Source of the DNA: Acidobacteriaceae bacterium
Lineage (GTDB): Bacteria > Acidobacteriota > Terriglobia > Terriglobales > Acidobacteriaceae
DNA length: 64,000 nucleotides
Direction: 5' to 3'
NCBI GenBank assembly: GCA_003134655.1
Contig: PLBY01000077.1
Location: 1 to 64,000 of the forward strand
Shown: positions 34,931 through 44,426 of the stretch, piece after piece
Position numbering within the stretch: the first letter of the stretch is position 1
Layout: the number at the start of each line of letters is the position of its first letter
The notes under the pieces: model-generated
Databases searched by the model: none
Seen by the model: only the letters and a program-made list of their open reading frames with translations
What the model was told of the DNA's origin: nothing
Translations under genes and position numbers: made by a program

Positions 34931-34964
34931 CCCGGCGGACAGCCGAAGGCGGCTGTCCCCACAT
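34931..34964. repeat. Family B repeat, copy 4
   Basis: GGACAGCCGAAGGCGGCTGTCC followed by CCACAT, between the convergent ends of rnr and glmM. It can form a hairpin in both transcripts. Confidence 0.82.
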
Positions 34965-34981
34965 AACTCTCTACAAGTTCC

Positions 34982-36367
34982 TTACACTCCTAGCGCTTTT
35001 TGAATTTCGGCGGCGATTGCGGTTGTCAGCGTGCGCATTTTTTCTTCCGATTCAGCTTCGACCATGACTCTGGCCAACGCTTCGGTGCCTGAATAGCGGA
35101 CTACGACTCGGCCGTTGCCGTTGAGTTCGCGCTCAGCCGTGTTGATTGCTGCCTGCACAGCTGGAATTTGGGCGAAGGGAGTTTTCTCGCGGACACGGAC
35201 GTTTTGAATTTTCTGCGGGAACACCTTTAGATCGCCGACCAACGCCGCCAGAGATTTCCCGGATCGCACGACAATGTCCATGAGGCGGAGAGCAGTCAGC
35301 AGGCCGTCGCCGGTGGTGGCGTCGCAATCGCGGAAGATGATGTGGCCGGACTGCTCGCCCCCGAGAGTGGCGCCGGTTTTGAGCATTTCTTCCAGCACAT
35401 ACTTGTCACCGACGTTGGCGCGAAGCATGCAAATGCCCGATTTCTTCAACGCGATCTCCAGCCCCATATTCGACATGGTGGTGGAGACCACAGTGTCAGC
35501 CTTCAGCTTTCCTTGCGCGTGCAAGTCGCGGGCGGCGGCCAGCAGCACGCCGTCGCCGTTCACCACGCGGCCGGCCGCGTCGCAGAAGAGGGCACGGTCG
35601 GCGTCGCCATCGAAGGTCACGCCTAAATCGAACTTGCCAGATAATTCCGCGACGATTTTCGCCAGCGTCTCGGGATGCAATGCCCCGCAGCCTTCGTTGA
35701 TGTTTTTTCCGTCGGGCGAGACGTGGATGAAGGTCGCCTGAATTCCCAGAGTGCGAAACAGTTCCGGCGCTTCGGCCGTGGCCGCGCCGTTGGCGCAATC
35801 CACCAGCACGCGCAGTTTGCTCAGGTCAGACTTCACGTCTTCCGCTAGCGATTTCACGTAGGCATGACGCAAGTCGGTCTCGCCCGGGAGCGATGGCTTC
35901 GGGATCTTGAGCGCAGTGTCGTCGGCCGCAGATTCATTCTGCAGCAAAGCGAAAATTTCTTTTTCAATGGTGAGTTCGCGCGCGTCGGTGAGTTTGAAGC
36001 CATCGCCGGAGAAGACTTTGATGCCGTTATCGGTCCAGGGATTGTGCGACGCAGAGATGACTACGCCGGCCGCCATCGCCCGCGAACGCGCGAGATAAGC
36101 CACGCCGGGCGTGGTGATCACACCGGCGCTGTGAACGTCCACGCCTACGGCAGCCAGGCCTTCGGCAACGCGGTCGGCAATCCAGGCACTCGATTCACGT
36201 GTGTCCTGACCGATGACGGCCTGAGCCTTCGCGCTGGTACGAACGAGATCATGGCCGAGGGCGCGGCCGATCAAATAGGTGCTCTGCTTGGTGAGCGGGA
36301 ATTCCCCTGCGACGCCGCGAATTCCGTCGGTTCCGAACAATTGCCGTTGCTGGCTCATAAGATGCAT
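34982..36367 (-). CDS. glmM: Phosphoglucosamine mutase
   Basis: 461 aa; ATG at 36367, with a second ATG three codons later (36358) as the alternative. It converts glucosamine-6-phosphate to glucosamine-1-phosphate for peptidoglycan precursors. Motifs: LFGTDGIRG near the start, the catalytic serine in ISASHNP (Ser107), metal binding in FDGDADRALF (about residue 255), GGEQSGH and RYSGTEALARV. All key residues are present. Upstream cdaR and cdaA point the same way, as in Firmicutes, where GlmM binds CdaA and modulates c-di-AMP formation. Confidence 0.96.
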   Translation of the reverse strand: MHLMSQQRQLFGTDGIRGVAGEFPLTKQSTYLIGRALGHDLVRTSAKAQAVIGQDTRESSAWIADRVAEGLAAVGVDVHSAGVITTPGVAYLARSRAMAAGVVISASHNPWTDNGIKVFSGDGFKLTDARELTIEKEIFALLQNESAADDTALKIPKPSLPGETDLRHAYVKSLAEDVKSDLSKLRVLVDCANGAATAEAPELFRTLGIQATFIHVSPDGKNINEGCGALHPETLAKIVAELSGKFDLGVTFDGDADRALFCDAAGRVVNGDGVLLAAARDLHAQGKLKADTVVSTTMSNMGLEIALKKSGICMLRANVGDKYVLEEMLKTGATLGGEQSGHIIFRDCDATTGDGLLTALRLMDIVVRSGKSLAALVGDLKVFPQKIQNVRVREKTPFAQIPAVQAAINTAERELNGNGRVVVRYSGTEALARVMVEAESEEKMRTLTTAIAAEIQKALGV

Positions 36368-36438
36368 CGATTAAGGTAGGACTAGAGATGATAAATGAGG
36401 ACGGGGGAACGCGCTTGTGGTCGCGTTCAGTCCAGCGA

Positions 36439-36481
36439 GATCCTTCGCCTCGCCTGAAAAGCGGCTCCGCTCAGGATGACA
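36439..36481 (-). repeat. Family D-type repeat, between glmM and cdaR
   Basis: GATCCTTCGCCTCGCCTGAA, AAGCGGCTCC and GCTCAGGATGACAC match the ends of family D with a diverged centre. Confidence 0.7.
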
Positions 36482-36510
36482 CCATCGCGAAGATCGGCCA
36501 CAGCTGCTGC

Positions 36511-37182
36511 TCAATGCGGAGAAGCGGTGCCGGCCTTTTGCACTAGCACGGTCACACGAATCGAAGTCGCCTGCACAACCTGCACCAGCGGATCTGAAAC
36601 GTACACATTCGTGGTGAAGACGGCTTTGCCGCGGGTTCCGGTGGCATCGATCGGGTCCGTCGTCGCCGCCTCGATTTTTTCCACATGATGCCGTGGGCCG
36701 GTGATGGTGATCCGTTGAGGATCGGTCTGGAGTGTGCGTTCACTGTCGGTAAAATCGCCGGTTACGCGGGGATGAATTTCGACGTCACGAGTCATGCGCG
36801 TGTCGAAAGCCAGGTGCAACTGGCTGGGGACGACTTGTACGACAGTGATGTCGCCGGGGTGACGCACCTGCTGCGAGGTAAGGTCGAAAGTGCGTTCACC
36901 CGGCTTGACGTCGGCCAGATCGATTTCCGCGTGGACCTCATTCGCCTGCAACTGGCGGATGACCCGTTCCGGGCCGCGCACGCGGATCTGCGCCTCCTGG
37001 ATGGACTCGGAACTGATCTCCAGTTGCGACGGAAAGTGTTGAAAAACGATGGGCGCGTGCAGGGCGACTTCCGCGGGCTGCTCGTCGCGCGAAATCAGAA
37101 ACCATAGTCCGGTGGCCAGAAGCAGCGACAACACCTTGAGTCCAAAATTGTGGAGCACGTAGCGCTGGAAAAATTGGATCAT
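36511..37182 (-). CDS. cdaR: CdaR-like YbbR-domain protein
   Basis: 223 aa. One N-terminal membrane helix (VLSLLLATGLWFLI, residues 18-31), then two YbbR domains outside the membrane with the pattern VRGPERVIRQL and ITGPRHHVEKIEAATT. The ATG overlaps the stop of cdaA by four bases (ATGA), so they are translated together. In Firmicutes CdaR modulates the diadenylate cyclase CdaA. Here the order cdaA-cdaR-glmM is the same. Confidence 0.9.
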   Translation of the reverse strand: MIQFFQRYVLHNFGLKVLSLLLATGLWFLISRDEQPAEVALHAPIVFQHFPSQLEISSESIQEAQIRVRGPERVIRQLQANEVHAEIDLADVKPGERTFDLTSQQVRHPGDITVVQVVPSQLHLAFDTRMTRDVEIHPRVTGDFTDSERTLQTDPQRITITGPRHHVEKIEAATTDPIDATGTRGKAVFTTNVYVSDPLVQVVQATSIRVTVLVQKAGTASPH

Positions 37183-38072
37183 GGCAGCGGCTCCGTTTGC
37201 GCATCGGATTCCGACTTGAGCTGTTGCGTGGGATCTTGCAAAGGCGAGTCGCGCAGCGTGTCCGACTCGTCTTCGTTATTCTGCGCGATCGAGGTCGGCA
37301 GAGTGACGGGCGCCATGTAGCGGCGCAATTCGCTGCTCAGGCGCGCGCGGAGTTGCTCTACAGTCAAGTCACGCTCGATGTTGCCGCCGATGGCAAGGCT
37401 GATCGCGCCCGTTTCTTCAGAGCACACGACGGCAATCGCGTCGGTTTCCTCGGTGATGCCGATTCCGGCGCGATGCCGGGTGCCGAGTTGAGTCGAGAGC
37501 AGAGGATTCATGGAGAGGGGCAGAAAGCAAGCCGCGGCGGCGATGCGGTCTTTCTGCACGATGACGGCGCCGTCGTGCAACGGAGCGCTGGGACGGAAAA
37601 TCGTGGCCAGCAGATCGTAGGACAGGCGGGCGTCGAGGGGCACACCGCTTTCGATGTGGGTGCGCAGTCCGATTTCGCGTTCAATCACGATGAGCGCGCC
37701 GGTCTGGTGCTGGGAGAAAAGATTCGCGGCCAGGACAATGTCGTCATACGAATCGCTGTCGGCCGAGGATCCGCTGAAAAAAGTCAGCCTTCTGCCTAAG
37801 TCGGCGAGCACGTGGCGGATTTCCGACTGGAAGACGACGATCAGCGCAAACACGAGGTAGGGCAGCACATGGCTCACGACCCAGTTCAGCGTGGTGAGTT
37901 CGCCGATGCGTGCTAGGTAGAACGTGACGGCGACGACCACCAGTCCCACCAGCATGGGAACGGCGCGGGTACCGCGGATCATGATCAGCACCTGGTAGAT
38001 GAGGAGCGCGACGAGGAGAATGTCGAGCGCGATCCACGCGCCTTGCGTCCATGACGTGATGACTGGCGTCAC
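37179..38072 (-). CDS. cdaA: Diadenylate cyclase (c-di-AMP synthase)
   Basis: 297 aa from a GTG at 38072, with AGGAG eight bases upstream. A reading to 38135 lacks such a site. Three N-terminal membrane helices (about residues 15-85), then a DAC domain with the motifs SAPLHDGAVIV (Asp167-Gly168-Ala169) and GTRHRAGIG (residues 197-205). It joins two ATP to c-di-AMP at the membrane. The C-terminal 50 residues are acidic and disordered. First gene of cdaA-cdaR-glmM. Confidence 0.94.
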   Translation of the reverse strand: MTPVITSWTQGAWIALDILLVALLIYQVLIMIRGTRAVPMLVGLVVVAVTFYLARIGELTTLNWVVSHVLPYLVFALIVVFQSEIRHVLADLGRRLTFFSGSSADSDSYDDIVLAANLFSQHQTGALIVIEREIGLRTHIESGVPLDARLSYDLLATIFRPSAPLHDGAVIVQKDRIAAAACFLPLSMNPLLSTQLGTRHRAGIGITEETDAIAVVCSEETGAISLAIGGNIERDLTVEQLRARLSSELRRYMAPVTLPTSIAQNNEDESDTLRDSPLQDPTQQLKSESDAQTEPLP

Positions 38073-38189
38073 TCGAATCGCTCCTGTGCGGCTCAATGCT
38101 GAAAACCCATTGTAATGCAGCGCATTTCCCCGCATTCGGCTGCTTACGAACTTTTACAGGAAATTGCAAAAACGTTATGGCGCCCAGGC

Positions 38190-39560
38190 TTAGTCTTGCT
38201 TTTTCGTTACTGCCGCTCGGATCTCGCCATGAGCGAGGCGGGCGGAGATTTCGTCGCCGACATTCAGGCCCCGCGCCTCCTTCAGCAGCTTGCCCTCCGA
38301 ATCAAAGACCAGAGAGTATCCGCGATCGAGTATCGCCAAGGGAGACAGCGATTCGAGAGCGGTCTGGAAGCGCTCGCTACGCACGCGATATTGGAGGAGA
38401 ACGTTTCGCATCACGGCGACCAAGGCGGCGGTTCCGCTGTCGAGTTGCCTTCGCATGCCGGAGAGCACCAGGCGCAGATCGTAGTGGCGCACCGCGGCTG
38501 AAATCATCTCCCAGCGGCGATGCATCTGCTCGAGCAATTGGCGCTCGGCGAGTTCCATGCGGTGGGTGAGGTCGTCGAGCTTCTGCTGGCGCTGGCGAAT
38601 CAGTTCCATCATGCGGGCGAAGGCGCCGTGCTGGGCTAGTTCAGTCAGGGCCTGGCGGCCCATCAGTAAGCGGTAGCGCATAGCTCGACTGAGACGCTCG
38701 TGCAGAGCAGCCGCGTGATCTTCCACTTCCTGACGCGAGCGGATGACCAGCTCCGCTGCTGCCGAGGGTGTCGGAGCGCGCAGGTCGGCGACGAAGTCGA
38801 CGATAGTGAAGTCGGTTTCGTGACCGACGGCGGAGATTACGGGGATCTCGGACGCGGCTATGGTGCGGGCCAGGGCTTCATCGTTGAACGCGGCCAAATC
38901 TTCGGCGGAGCCGCCGCCACGCGCGACGATGATGACGTCTACGTTGTCGTGCTGGTTGAAGAAGCGAACCCCCGCAGCGACCTCGTGCGAAGCGGCGTCG
39001 CCTTGGACCTGCGCAGGATAGATCAGCACATTCACGGAGTGATGGCGGCGCAGCAGGACATTCAGGATGTCACGGAGGGCGGCCGCTTGCGCTGATGTGA
39101 CCAGGCCGATGCGCGAGGGCAGGGTCGGGATGGGCTTCCTGCGCTCGGGGGCGAACAGTCCTTCGGCTTCGAGTTTGGCTTTGAGTTGCTCGAAGGCGAG
39201 TTGCAGCGAGCCGGCTCCTTTAGGCTCGATGTGCTCGGCTGAAATCTGGAGTTCGCCGCGATCTTCATAGACGGTTACTCGGCCGCGGACGATCACCTGC
39301 AGGCCGTCGGCCGGGCGAAAGCGGAGCAGTCGCGCCGACGAACGAAACATGACTACGCGAATCTGGGCGTTGCCGTCTTTGAGCGTGAAGTAGAGATGGC
39401 CGGAATCGGGCGCACGAAAATTTGAGATCTCCCCCTCGACCCACGCGTCGGAATATTCGTGTTCGATGTGAGAGCGGACGGAGGCGACCAGATCGCGGAC
39501 TTTCCAGACCCGGCGCTCGGGCGGGCGGAAGCTGAAGCCCATCTGGTCGGTGAGAGACAT
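38190..39560 (-). CDS. xseA: Exodeoxyribonuclease VII large subunit
   Basis: 456 aa. N-terminal OB-fold domain (about 20-115, WKVRDLVASVRSHIEHEY and WVEGEISNFRAPDSGHLYFTLKD in parts), then the catalytic domain with PTLPSRIGLVTS, GDAASHEV, DVIIVARGGGSAEDLAAFNDE and SAVGHETDFTIVDFVADLRAPTPSAAAEL (in parts). A long coiled coil (about 280-400) follows. It degrades single-stranded DNA with the small subunit XseB, whose gene is not in the window. Cytosolic. Confidence 0.96.
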   Translation of the reverse strand: MSLTDQMGFSFRPPERRVWKVRDLVASVRSHIEHEYSDAWVEGEISNFRAPDSGHLYFTLKDGNAQIRVVMFRSSARLLRFRPADGLQVIVRGRVTVYEDRGELQISAEHIEPKGAGSLQLAFEQLKAKLEAEGLFAPERRKPIPTLPSRIGLVTSAQAAALRDILNVLLRRHHSVNVLIYPAQVQGDAASHEVAAGVRFFNQHDNVDVIIVARGGGSAEDLAAFNDEALARTIAASEIPVISAVGHETDFTIVDFVADLRAPTPSAAAELVIRSRQEVEDHAAALHERLSRAMRYRLLMGRQALTELAQHGAFARMMELIRQRQQKLDDLTHRMELAERQLLEQMHRRWEMISAAVRHYDLRLVLSGMRRQLDSGTAALVAVMRNVLLQYRVRSERFQTALESLSPLAILDRGYSLVFDSEGKLLKEARGLNVGDEISARLAHGEIRAAVTKKQD

Positions 39561-39618
39561 TGTGGGCAGTGTACCGCAGGAGGGCTTACCAGTGAGATGG
39601 ACTAGAGAGAGTCCAGAA

Positions 39619-39668
39619 GATCAAAACCCCACCCTGTCGCCAATAACGCGACAAGGGTGGGGCACCCG
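39619..39668. repeat. Family C hairpin, intergenic
   Basis: ATCAAAACCCCACCCTGTCG, CCAATAA, CGCGACAAGGGTGGGGCACC then C. It lies between two minus-strand genes, close to the stop of the histidine-rich protein. Confidence 0.9.
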
Positions 39669-39683
39669 ACGACCTATTTGCTG

Positions 39684-40166
39684 CTAGTAGATTTCCAGAT
39701 GCAGGACGTCTGCGATCTGAAAGTTCAGGCGATTGACCAGGACTACGTTGCCGCCGATCACGACGTGAGCGTAGTTCGGGGGCGGAGGCGGGAACATCGC
39801 TTCCAGTTCGTGGGGGCAGGGCTGCATCTGTCTGCGGAGGCCCGCGGGCAGAGTACCGCGAACCACTAACTGCGCCTCTAGTCCGGGAGGAAGACGATCG
39901 CGCTTGGCCAGTCCCGGCGGCAGATGCGAGTGATGCGCGCGGTACCAATCGCGGGCAGCACCGCGGTCGTGGTCGTCGTAGCGGTCGTGGCCGCGGCCTT
40001 TGTCGTGATCGTGGCCATGACCGTTTCCGTGCTCATGCTCATCACGGTCGTCGTCGCCATGCTTGTCGTGGCCGTGACCGTGGTCCTGAGCAACGGCGAT
40101 GGTGGCCGAAAGCGCCAACGATAGGGCTGCTGTGGCGGCGGCCCGGAACCAGATCTTGAATGACAT
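39684..40166 (-). CDS. Secreted His/Asp-rich protein (RcnB-like)
   Basis: 160 aa with a signal peptide (residues 1-26, ends AQ). Residues 27-75 are a His/Asp/Gly-rich stretch (DHGHGHDKHGDDDRDEHEHG and so on) that should bind divalent metals. The C-terminal part with LPPGLAKRDRLPPGLEAQL and NRLNFQIADVLHLEI resembles RcnB/CigR-like secreted proteins. The role is not known; periplasmic metal handling is likely. Confidence 0.75.
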   Translation of the reverse strand: MSFKIWFRAAATAALSLALSATIAVAQDHGHGHDKHGDDDRDEHEHGNGHGHDHDKGRGHDRYDDHDRGAARDWYRAHHSHLPPGLAKRDRLPPGLEAQLVVRGTLPAGLRRQMQPCPHELEAMFPPPPPNYAHVVIGGNVVLVNRLNFQIADVLHLEIY

Positions 40167-40367
40167 GTACTCCTCCTGATGCTTGGCAAAAGTCCAGCCT
40201 AGCGGAACATTCGGGCCGCCGACAGATTACGGTAGGTCACCCGTCGACTCTATCTCGATTGGCTTCTGCAAGTTATGGGGTATCCCACCTGGATCTCGCG
40301 CGGACAGAGACGCAAGCTCTTACAATTCGGAGTTCGCATCTACAAGGGGCGGCGGAAGGAGCACACA

Positions 40368-40874
40368 GTGTCGAGAACTCTGGAATCGTTGGCCATTGCA
40401 GTATTTCTCACCACTTCGGTTTGGGCGCAACAACCGCAGGAGGCACCCACGGCACCGGTCCCCGCGCAAATCGGAAGCGCGAAAAAAGTCTTCATCTCCA
40501 ACGCAGGAGAAGAATCCTTCTTCCATCAACCAAAGGAGGTCACGTACAGTGGCGGCCCAAACCGGGCGTACAACGAGTTCTACGCGGCCGTGAAGAGCTG
40601 GGGGCGATATGAGGTGGTGTCCGCTCCCGGCGACGCAGACCTCGTGTTTGAGATCGGCTTTACCGAAAAGTACGAGGGGTCGATGTTCGTGGCTCAGTTC
40701 AAGTTGATCTTCATTGATCCCAAGACGCACGTCGCGTTGTGGACCATTTACGAATACGTCGAGCCGGCGGGCATGACCAAGAACCGGGTAAAGAACTACG
40801 AAGTGGCGATGACCGCTCTGCTGGAAGACTTTAAGAGCACCGTTGCACCGGCAGCGGCCGCCGCTTCGAAATAG
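40368..40874 (+). CDS. Secreted protein of unknown function
   Basis: 168 aa from a GTG at 40368, with AAGGAG 7 bases upstream. A signal peptide ends near SVWA (residue 20). The rest (KKVFISNAGEESFFHQPKEV and then YNEFYAAVKSWGRYEVVSAPGDADLVFEIGF) resembles the DUF4136/DUF4410-like fold of many Acidobacteriota envelope proteins: a small alpha/beta domain with a beta strand of LVFEIGFTE. Not assigned to a pathway. Confidence 0.75.
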   Translation: MSRTLESLAIAVFLTTSVWAQQPQEAPTAPVPAQIGSAKKVFISNAGEESFFHQPKEVTYSGGPNRAYNEFYAAVKSWGRYEVVSAPGDADLVFEIGFTEKYEGSMFVAQFKLIFIDPKTHVALWTIYEYVEPAGMTKNRVKNYEVAMTALLEDFKSTVAPAAAAASK

Positions 40875-40971
40875 GCTGCGATCCAGGACTCTGACGACAT
40901 ACTCTTCTAAGAGTGTCTGTGTGATTTGCCTCATACGTGGGGTCCGCGGCCAGAGGCTATAATCCTTGCCC

Positions 40972-42522
40972 ATGAATCTCGAACAAAAAGTCGCCGAACT
41001 CAATAAGCGGAACCAGCTCGCGGAAGACGGCGGTGGCGCCAAGCGGCGCGAGCGGCAGCATAAAGAAGGAAAGATGTCGGCGCGGGAACGCATCGAGTTC
41101 CTGCTCGACGAAGGGACGTTCGAGGAGACCGACAAGCTCGTCACGCATCGCTGCAACGACTTCGGCATGGCCGAGCAGAAGATCTACGGCGACGGATTCA
41201 TTACTGGCTACGGGCGCATTGAGGGACGGCTGGTGTACGTGTTCGCGCAGGACTTCACCGTGTTTGGCGGGTCGCTCTCGGAAACCAACGCCGGGAAGAT
41301 TGTGAAGATCATGGATCTGGCCGCGAAGATGGGCGCGCCGGTGATTGGGCTGAATGATTCCGGAGGGGCGCGGATTCAGGAAGGCGTGATGTCGCTGGCC
41401 GGGTACGCGGACATTTTTCTGCGGAACACGATTTACAGCGGAGTGGTGCCGCAGATTTCGGCGATCATGGGGCCGTGCGCGGGAGGGGCGGTGTACTCGC
41501 CGGCTATCACCGACTTCGTGTTGATGGTGGATAAGACTTCGTACATGTTCATCACCGGGCCGGACGTGATCAAGACGGTGACGTTGGAAGAAGTCACGAA
41601 AGATCAGCTGGGCGGCGCGATGACGCACAACGAAACTTCAGGCGTGGCGCACTTTCTGGCGCATGACGACGCGGAATGTCTGTCGATGGTGCGGGAGCTG
41701 TTGAGTTTCCTGCCGTCGAATAATTTGGATGAGCCTCCGCGGAAGGTCTGCACCGATCCCAGTGACCGCGCGGACTCGGCACTCGACAAGATCGTCCCGG
41801 CGCAATCGAACCAGCCTTACGACATTAAAGATGTGATTCACGCGGTGGTCGACGATGCGTACTTCTTCGAGGTGCAGGAGCACTACGCGAAGAATATTGT
41901 CGTGGGATTTGCGCGGCTCGATGGGCGCTCGGTGGGGATTGTGGCGAACCAGCCGTCGGTGCTGGCGGGAACGCTGGACATTAATGCGTCGGTGAAGGGG
42001 GCGCGATTTGTGCGCTTCTGCGATTGCTTCAACATTCCGCTGGTGACGTTTGAAGATGTGCCAGGATTTCTGCCGGGGACAGCGCAGGAGTATGGCGGGA
42101 TCATCAAGCACGGGGCGAAGCTGCTGTTTGCGTTCGCCGAAGCGACGGTCCCCAAGGTTACGGTGATCACGCGGAAGGCGTATGGCGGGGCTTATTGCGT
42201 GATGGCGTCGAAGCACATCCGCACGGATGTGAACTATGCGTGGCCCACGGCCGAGATTGCTGTCATGGGACCGGAGGGCGCGGTGGACATCGTGTACAAG
42301 CGCGAACTGGATGCAGCTGCGAACCGGGAGCAGCTTCGTCGCGAGAAGATCGACGAATTCCGTGATCGCTTCGCCAACCCGTATGTGGCCGCGGACCGCG
42401 GGTTTGTAGATGCAGTCATCCAGCCTCGGGAGACGCGGAAGAAGTTGATCCAGGCTCTGGCCATGTTGGAGACCAAGCGGGATAAGAATCCGCCGAAGAA
42501 GCATGGGAATATTCCGCTGTGA
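40972..42522 (+). CDS. Acyl-CoA carboxylase beta (carboxyltransferase) subunit
   Basis: 516 aa; the ATG at 40972 is preferred over a TTG six bases earlier. Two crotonase-fold halves of the propionyl/acetyl-CoA carboxylase beta type: [21 protein letters not shown] and [16 protein letters not shown] in the first half, and VDNPSV-like [36 protein letters not shown] (in parts), [15 protein letters not shown] and [14 protein letters not shown] in the second. It moves carboxyl groups from biotin to acyl-CoA. The biotinylated subunit is not in the window. Confidence 0.95.
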   Translation: MNLEQKVAELNKRNQLAEDGGGAKRRERQHKEGKMSARERIEFLLDEGTFEETDKLVTHRCNDFGMAEQKIYGDGFITGYGRIEGRLVYVFAQDFTVFGGSLSETNAGKIVKIMDLAAKMGAPVIGLNDSGGARIQEGVMSLAGYADIFLRNTIYSGVVPQISAIMGPCAGGAVYSPAITDFVLMVDKTSYMFITGPDVIKTVTLEEVTKDQLGGAMTHNETSGVAHFLAHDDAECLSMVRELLSFLPSNNLDEPPRKVCTDPSDRADSALDKIVPAQSNQPYDIKDVIHAVVDDAYFFEVQEHYAKNIVVGFARLDGRSVGIVANQPSVLAGTLDINASVKGARFVRFCDCFNIPLVTFEDVPGFLPGTAQEYGGIIKHGAKLLFAFAEATVPKVTVITRKAYGGAYCVMASKHIRTDVNYAWPTAEIAVMGPEGAVDIVYKRELDAAANREQLRREKIDEFRDRFANPYVAADRGFVDAVIQPRETRKKLIQALAMLETKRDKNPPKKHGNIPL

Positions 42523-42590
42523 ACTCGTTGGATATTGCGAACCATCGGCCTTTCGTGCGAGACTACGAATAGCGAACAAAAGGCGAATCA

Positions 42591-43426
42591 ATGACCGGGC
42601 CGAGAATCGATGAGATCGGACCATGGTCGGAGGTAAAGCTCGACATAATTAGGCGCTATGCCGTTGAATACTCAAAGATTCTGTCGAATCAGAAAGAGCC
42701 GAGTCTCACCTCTACATAGATGCATTCGCTGGAACTGGATATCACCTATCCGAAACCACTGGGGAAATGGTCTTGGGGAGTCCACTCAACGCTCTTCAAG
42801 TCCGTCCGCCGTTCCGCGAGTATCACCTGATTGATCTGGATGGAGACAAGGCAGTAGGGCTGCGAAAGATTGTTGGGAATCGAACTGATGTCCACATTTA
42901 TCCAGAGGATTGCAACGTAGTCCTACCGACGAGGGTCTTTCCTCGGGTGCGATTCGAGGACTACCGGCGAGGACTCTGCATCCTTGATCCGTATGGCCTT
43001 CATTTGGATTGGAAGGTAATTCAGGGTGCGGGGTCAATGAAGTCGCTGGATGTTTTCATTAACTTCCCGATGTACGACATTAACATCAACGTACTACATC
43101 GCGATCCAAGAACTGTACAACAGCTGCACATTGAGCGAATGAATGCATACTGGGGCGACGAATCCTGGCGACAATTCGCATACGAGGAATCCGGCCCCGA
43201 CCTCTTTGGAAACACTGAGCTAGATAAGGTATCAAACGAAAGGTTTGCGGCGGCTTTTCGTGAAAGACTGAGGAAGGTCGCAGGCTTCAAGAGAGTCCCC
43301 GCACCGCTGGCGATGCGCAACAGTAGAGGCTCGACAGTTTACTATCTATTCTTCGCATCACAGAAAGGAACTGCAGAGGATATCGTGAAGTATATTTTTG
43401 AAAAGTTTGGCGCACAGAGTACTTAA
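42591..43426 (+). pseudogene. tcmP: Three-Cys-motif partner protein TcmP, frameshifted
   Basis: The ATG at 42591 with AAAGGCG upstream gives MTGPRIDEIGPWSEVKLDII, the family N terminus, but this frame stops at 42717-42719. The next frame carries on with HLYIDAFAGTG (from 42707) and LIDLDGDKAVGLRKIV, both typical of TcmP, to a stop at 43424. The frame change fits a one-base deletion between 42690 and 42706, near CAGAAAGAGCC. The protein would be about 278 aa. It ends 4 bases before the DUF5131 gene, its usual partner. The damage may be a real mutation or an assembly error in a homopolymer. Confidence 0.8.
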
Positions 43427-43430
43427 AGGT

Positions 43431-44225
43431 ATGTCACTCAACTCTCATATCGAATGGACCGACGCGACTTGGAACCCAGTTCGCGGGTGCACGAAAATCA
43501 GTCCCGGGTGCAGGCACTGCTATGCCGAGACGTTTGCGGAGCGGTTTCGCGGAGTGAAAGGACATCCTTACGAGCAAGGCTTCGACCTGCGGCTTGTCCC
43601 GGAGAAGTTGACTGAGCCCTTCACCTGGCGATCGCCGAAGCTCGTGTTCGTGAATTCGATGAGCGATCTCTTCCAGGAGGGCGTTCCTGAGAGCTACATC
43701 GAAGCCGTCTGCCGGGTAATGGTCACGGCCAAATGGCACACGTTTCAGGTCCTGACCAAGCGCTCCGCAAGGCTGAAAGAACTCTTGAACGGGCCGCTGC
43801 GTTTTGCGGCGAAGCAGGAACACATCTGGTGGGGCGTCAGCGTCGAGGACAAGAAATATGGTTTGCCTAGAATCGGCCACCTGCAGGATGCTCCGGCGCG
43901 CGTCCGTTTTCTTTCTATTGAGCCGCTGCTGGAAGGTCTCGGCGAATTCGATCTCTCTGGCATCAGTTGGGCGATCGTTGGCGGCGAGAGCGGTCCCGGA
44001 GCGCGGCCGATGCGGAGGGAATGGGTGATCTCGGTGCGCGATCAATGCCGCGAATATCACGTCCCGTTTTTCTTCAAGCAATGGGGCGGTGTGAGGAAGG
44101 CCAAGAATGGCAGGCTGCTCGACGATCGCACTTATGATGAGTATCCCGAGCGAATCGCGTCAGCCGTTCCCGACCGTGCGAGCTGCGCGGCCTTTGCGCA
44201 GGAGATTCTGAGTTCGTTCGCTTGA
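43431..44225 (+). CDS. Phage Gp37/Gp68-like (DUF5131) three-Cys protein
   Basis: 264 aa from the ATG at 43431, four bases after the TcmP stop. The three cysteines are C20, C27 and C30 (GCTKISPGCRHCYAE). The pattern, plus HIEWTDATWNPVRG before it and FVNSMSDLFQE, TFQVLTKRSARL and WAIVGGESGPGARPM, defines the Gp37/Gp68 family. The Cys triad suggests an iron-sulfur cluster and perhaps radical SAM chemistry, but this is not proven. It is the usual partner of TcmP. The protein is intact. Both genes look like horizontally moved accessory genes. Confidence 0.9.
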   Translation: MSLNSHIEWTDATWNPVRGCTKISPGCRHCYAETFAERFRGVKGHPYEQGFDLRLVPEKLTEPFTWRSPKLVFVNSMSDLFQEGVPESYIEAVCRVMVTAKWHTFQVLTKRSARLKELLNGPLRFAAKQEHIWWGVSVEDKKYGLPRIGHLQDAPARVRFLSIEPLLEGLGEFDLSGISWAIVGGESGPGARPMRREWVISVRDQCREYHVPFFFKQWGGVRKAKNGRLLDDRTYDEYPERIASAVPDRASCAAFAQEILSSFA

Positions 44226-44257
44226 GCGGTCCGAGCAAGCCGCCGACCGACGCCCTC

Positions 44258-44322
44258 AGGGGCTAAAGCCGCATCATTTTGCTGCTTTTTACGGCACGGC
44301 TGAAGCCGTGCCCTTCCACAAA
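44258..44322 (+). repeat. Family G repeat (GGGGCTAAAGCC / CACGGCTGAAGCCGTG), copy 1
   Basis: CAGGGGCTAAAGCCGC and then GGCACGGCTGAAGCCGTGCC are two hairpins in a composite of about 65 bases. Similar hairpins are found at 48768-48832, and the second type also within the 291-bp tandem modules. Confidence 0.7.
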
Positions 44323-44426
44323 TCCTTCCCTCGTCAAATCGTTCCCTCGTCGATTTGCGGGTTACGACGTCGCTGCAAACGGGATAAAATCACCACGCCT
44401 CGACTTTCAGCAGTAAGAGGCACATC

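Noticed and set aside
42690..42719. Programmed ribosomal frameshift in tcmP
   Set aside because: No clear slippery heptamer followed by a stable structure is visible; a simple one-base deletion near CAGAAAGAGCC explains the data.
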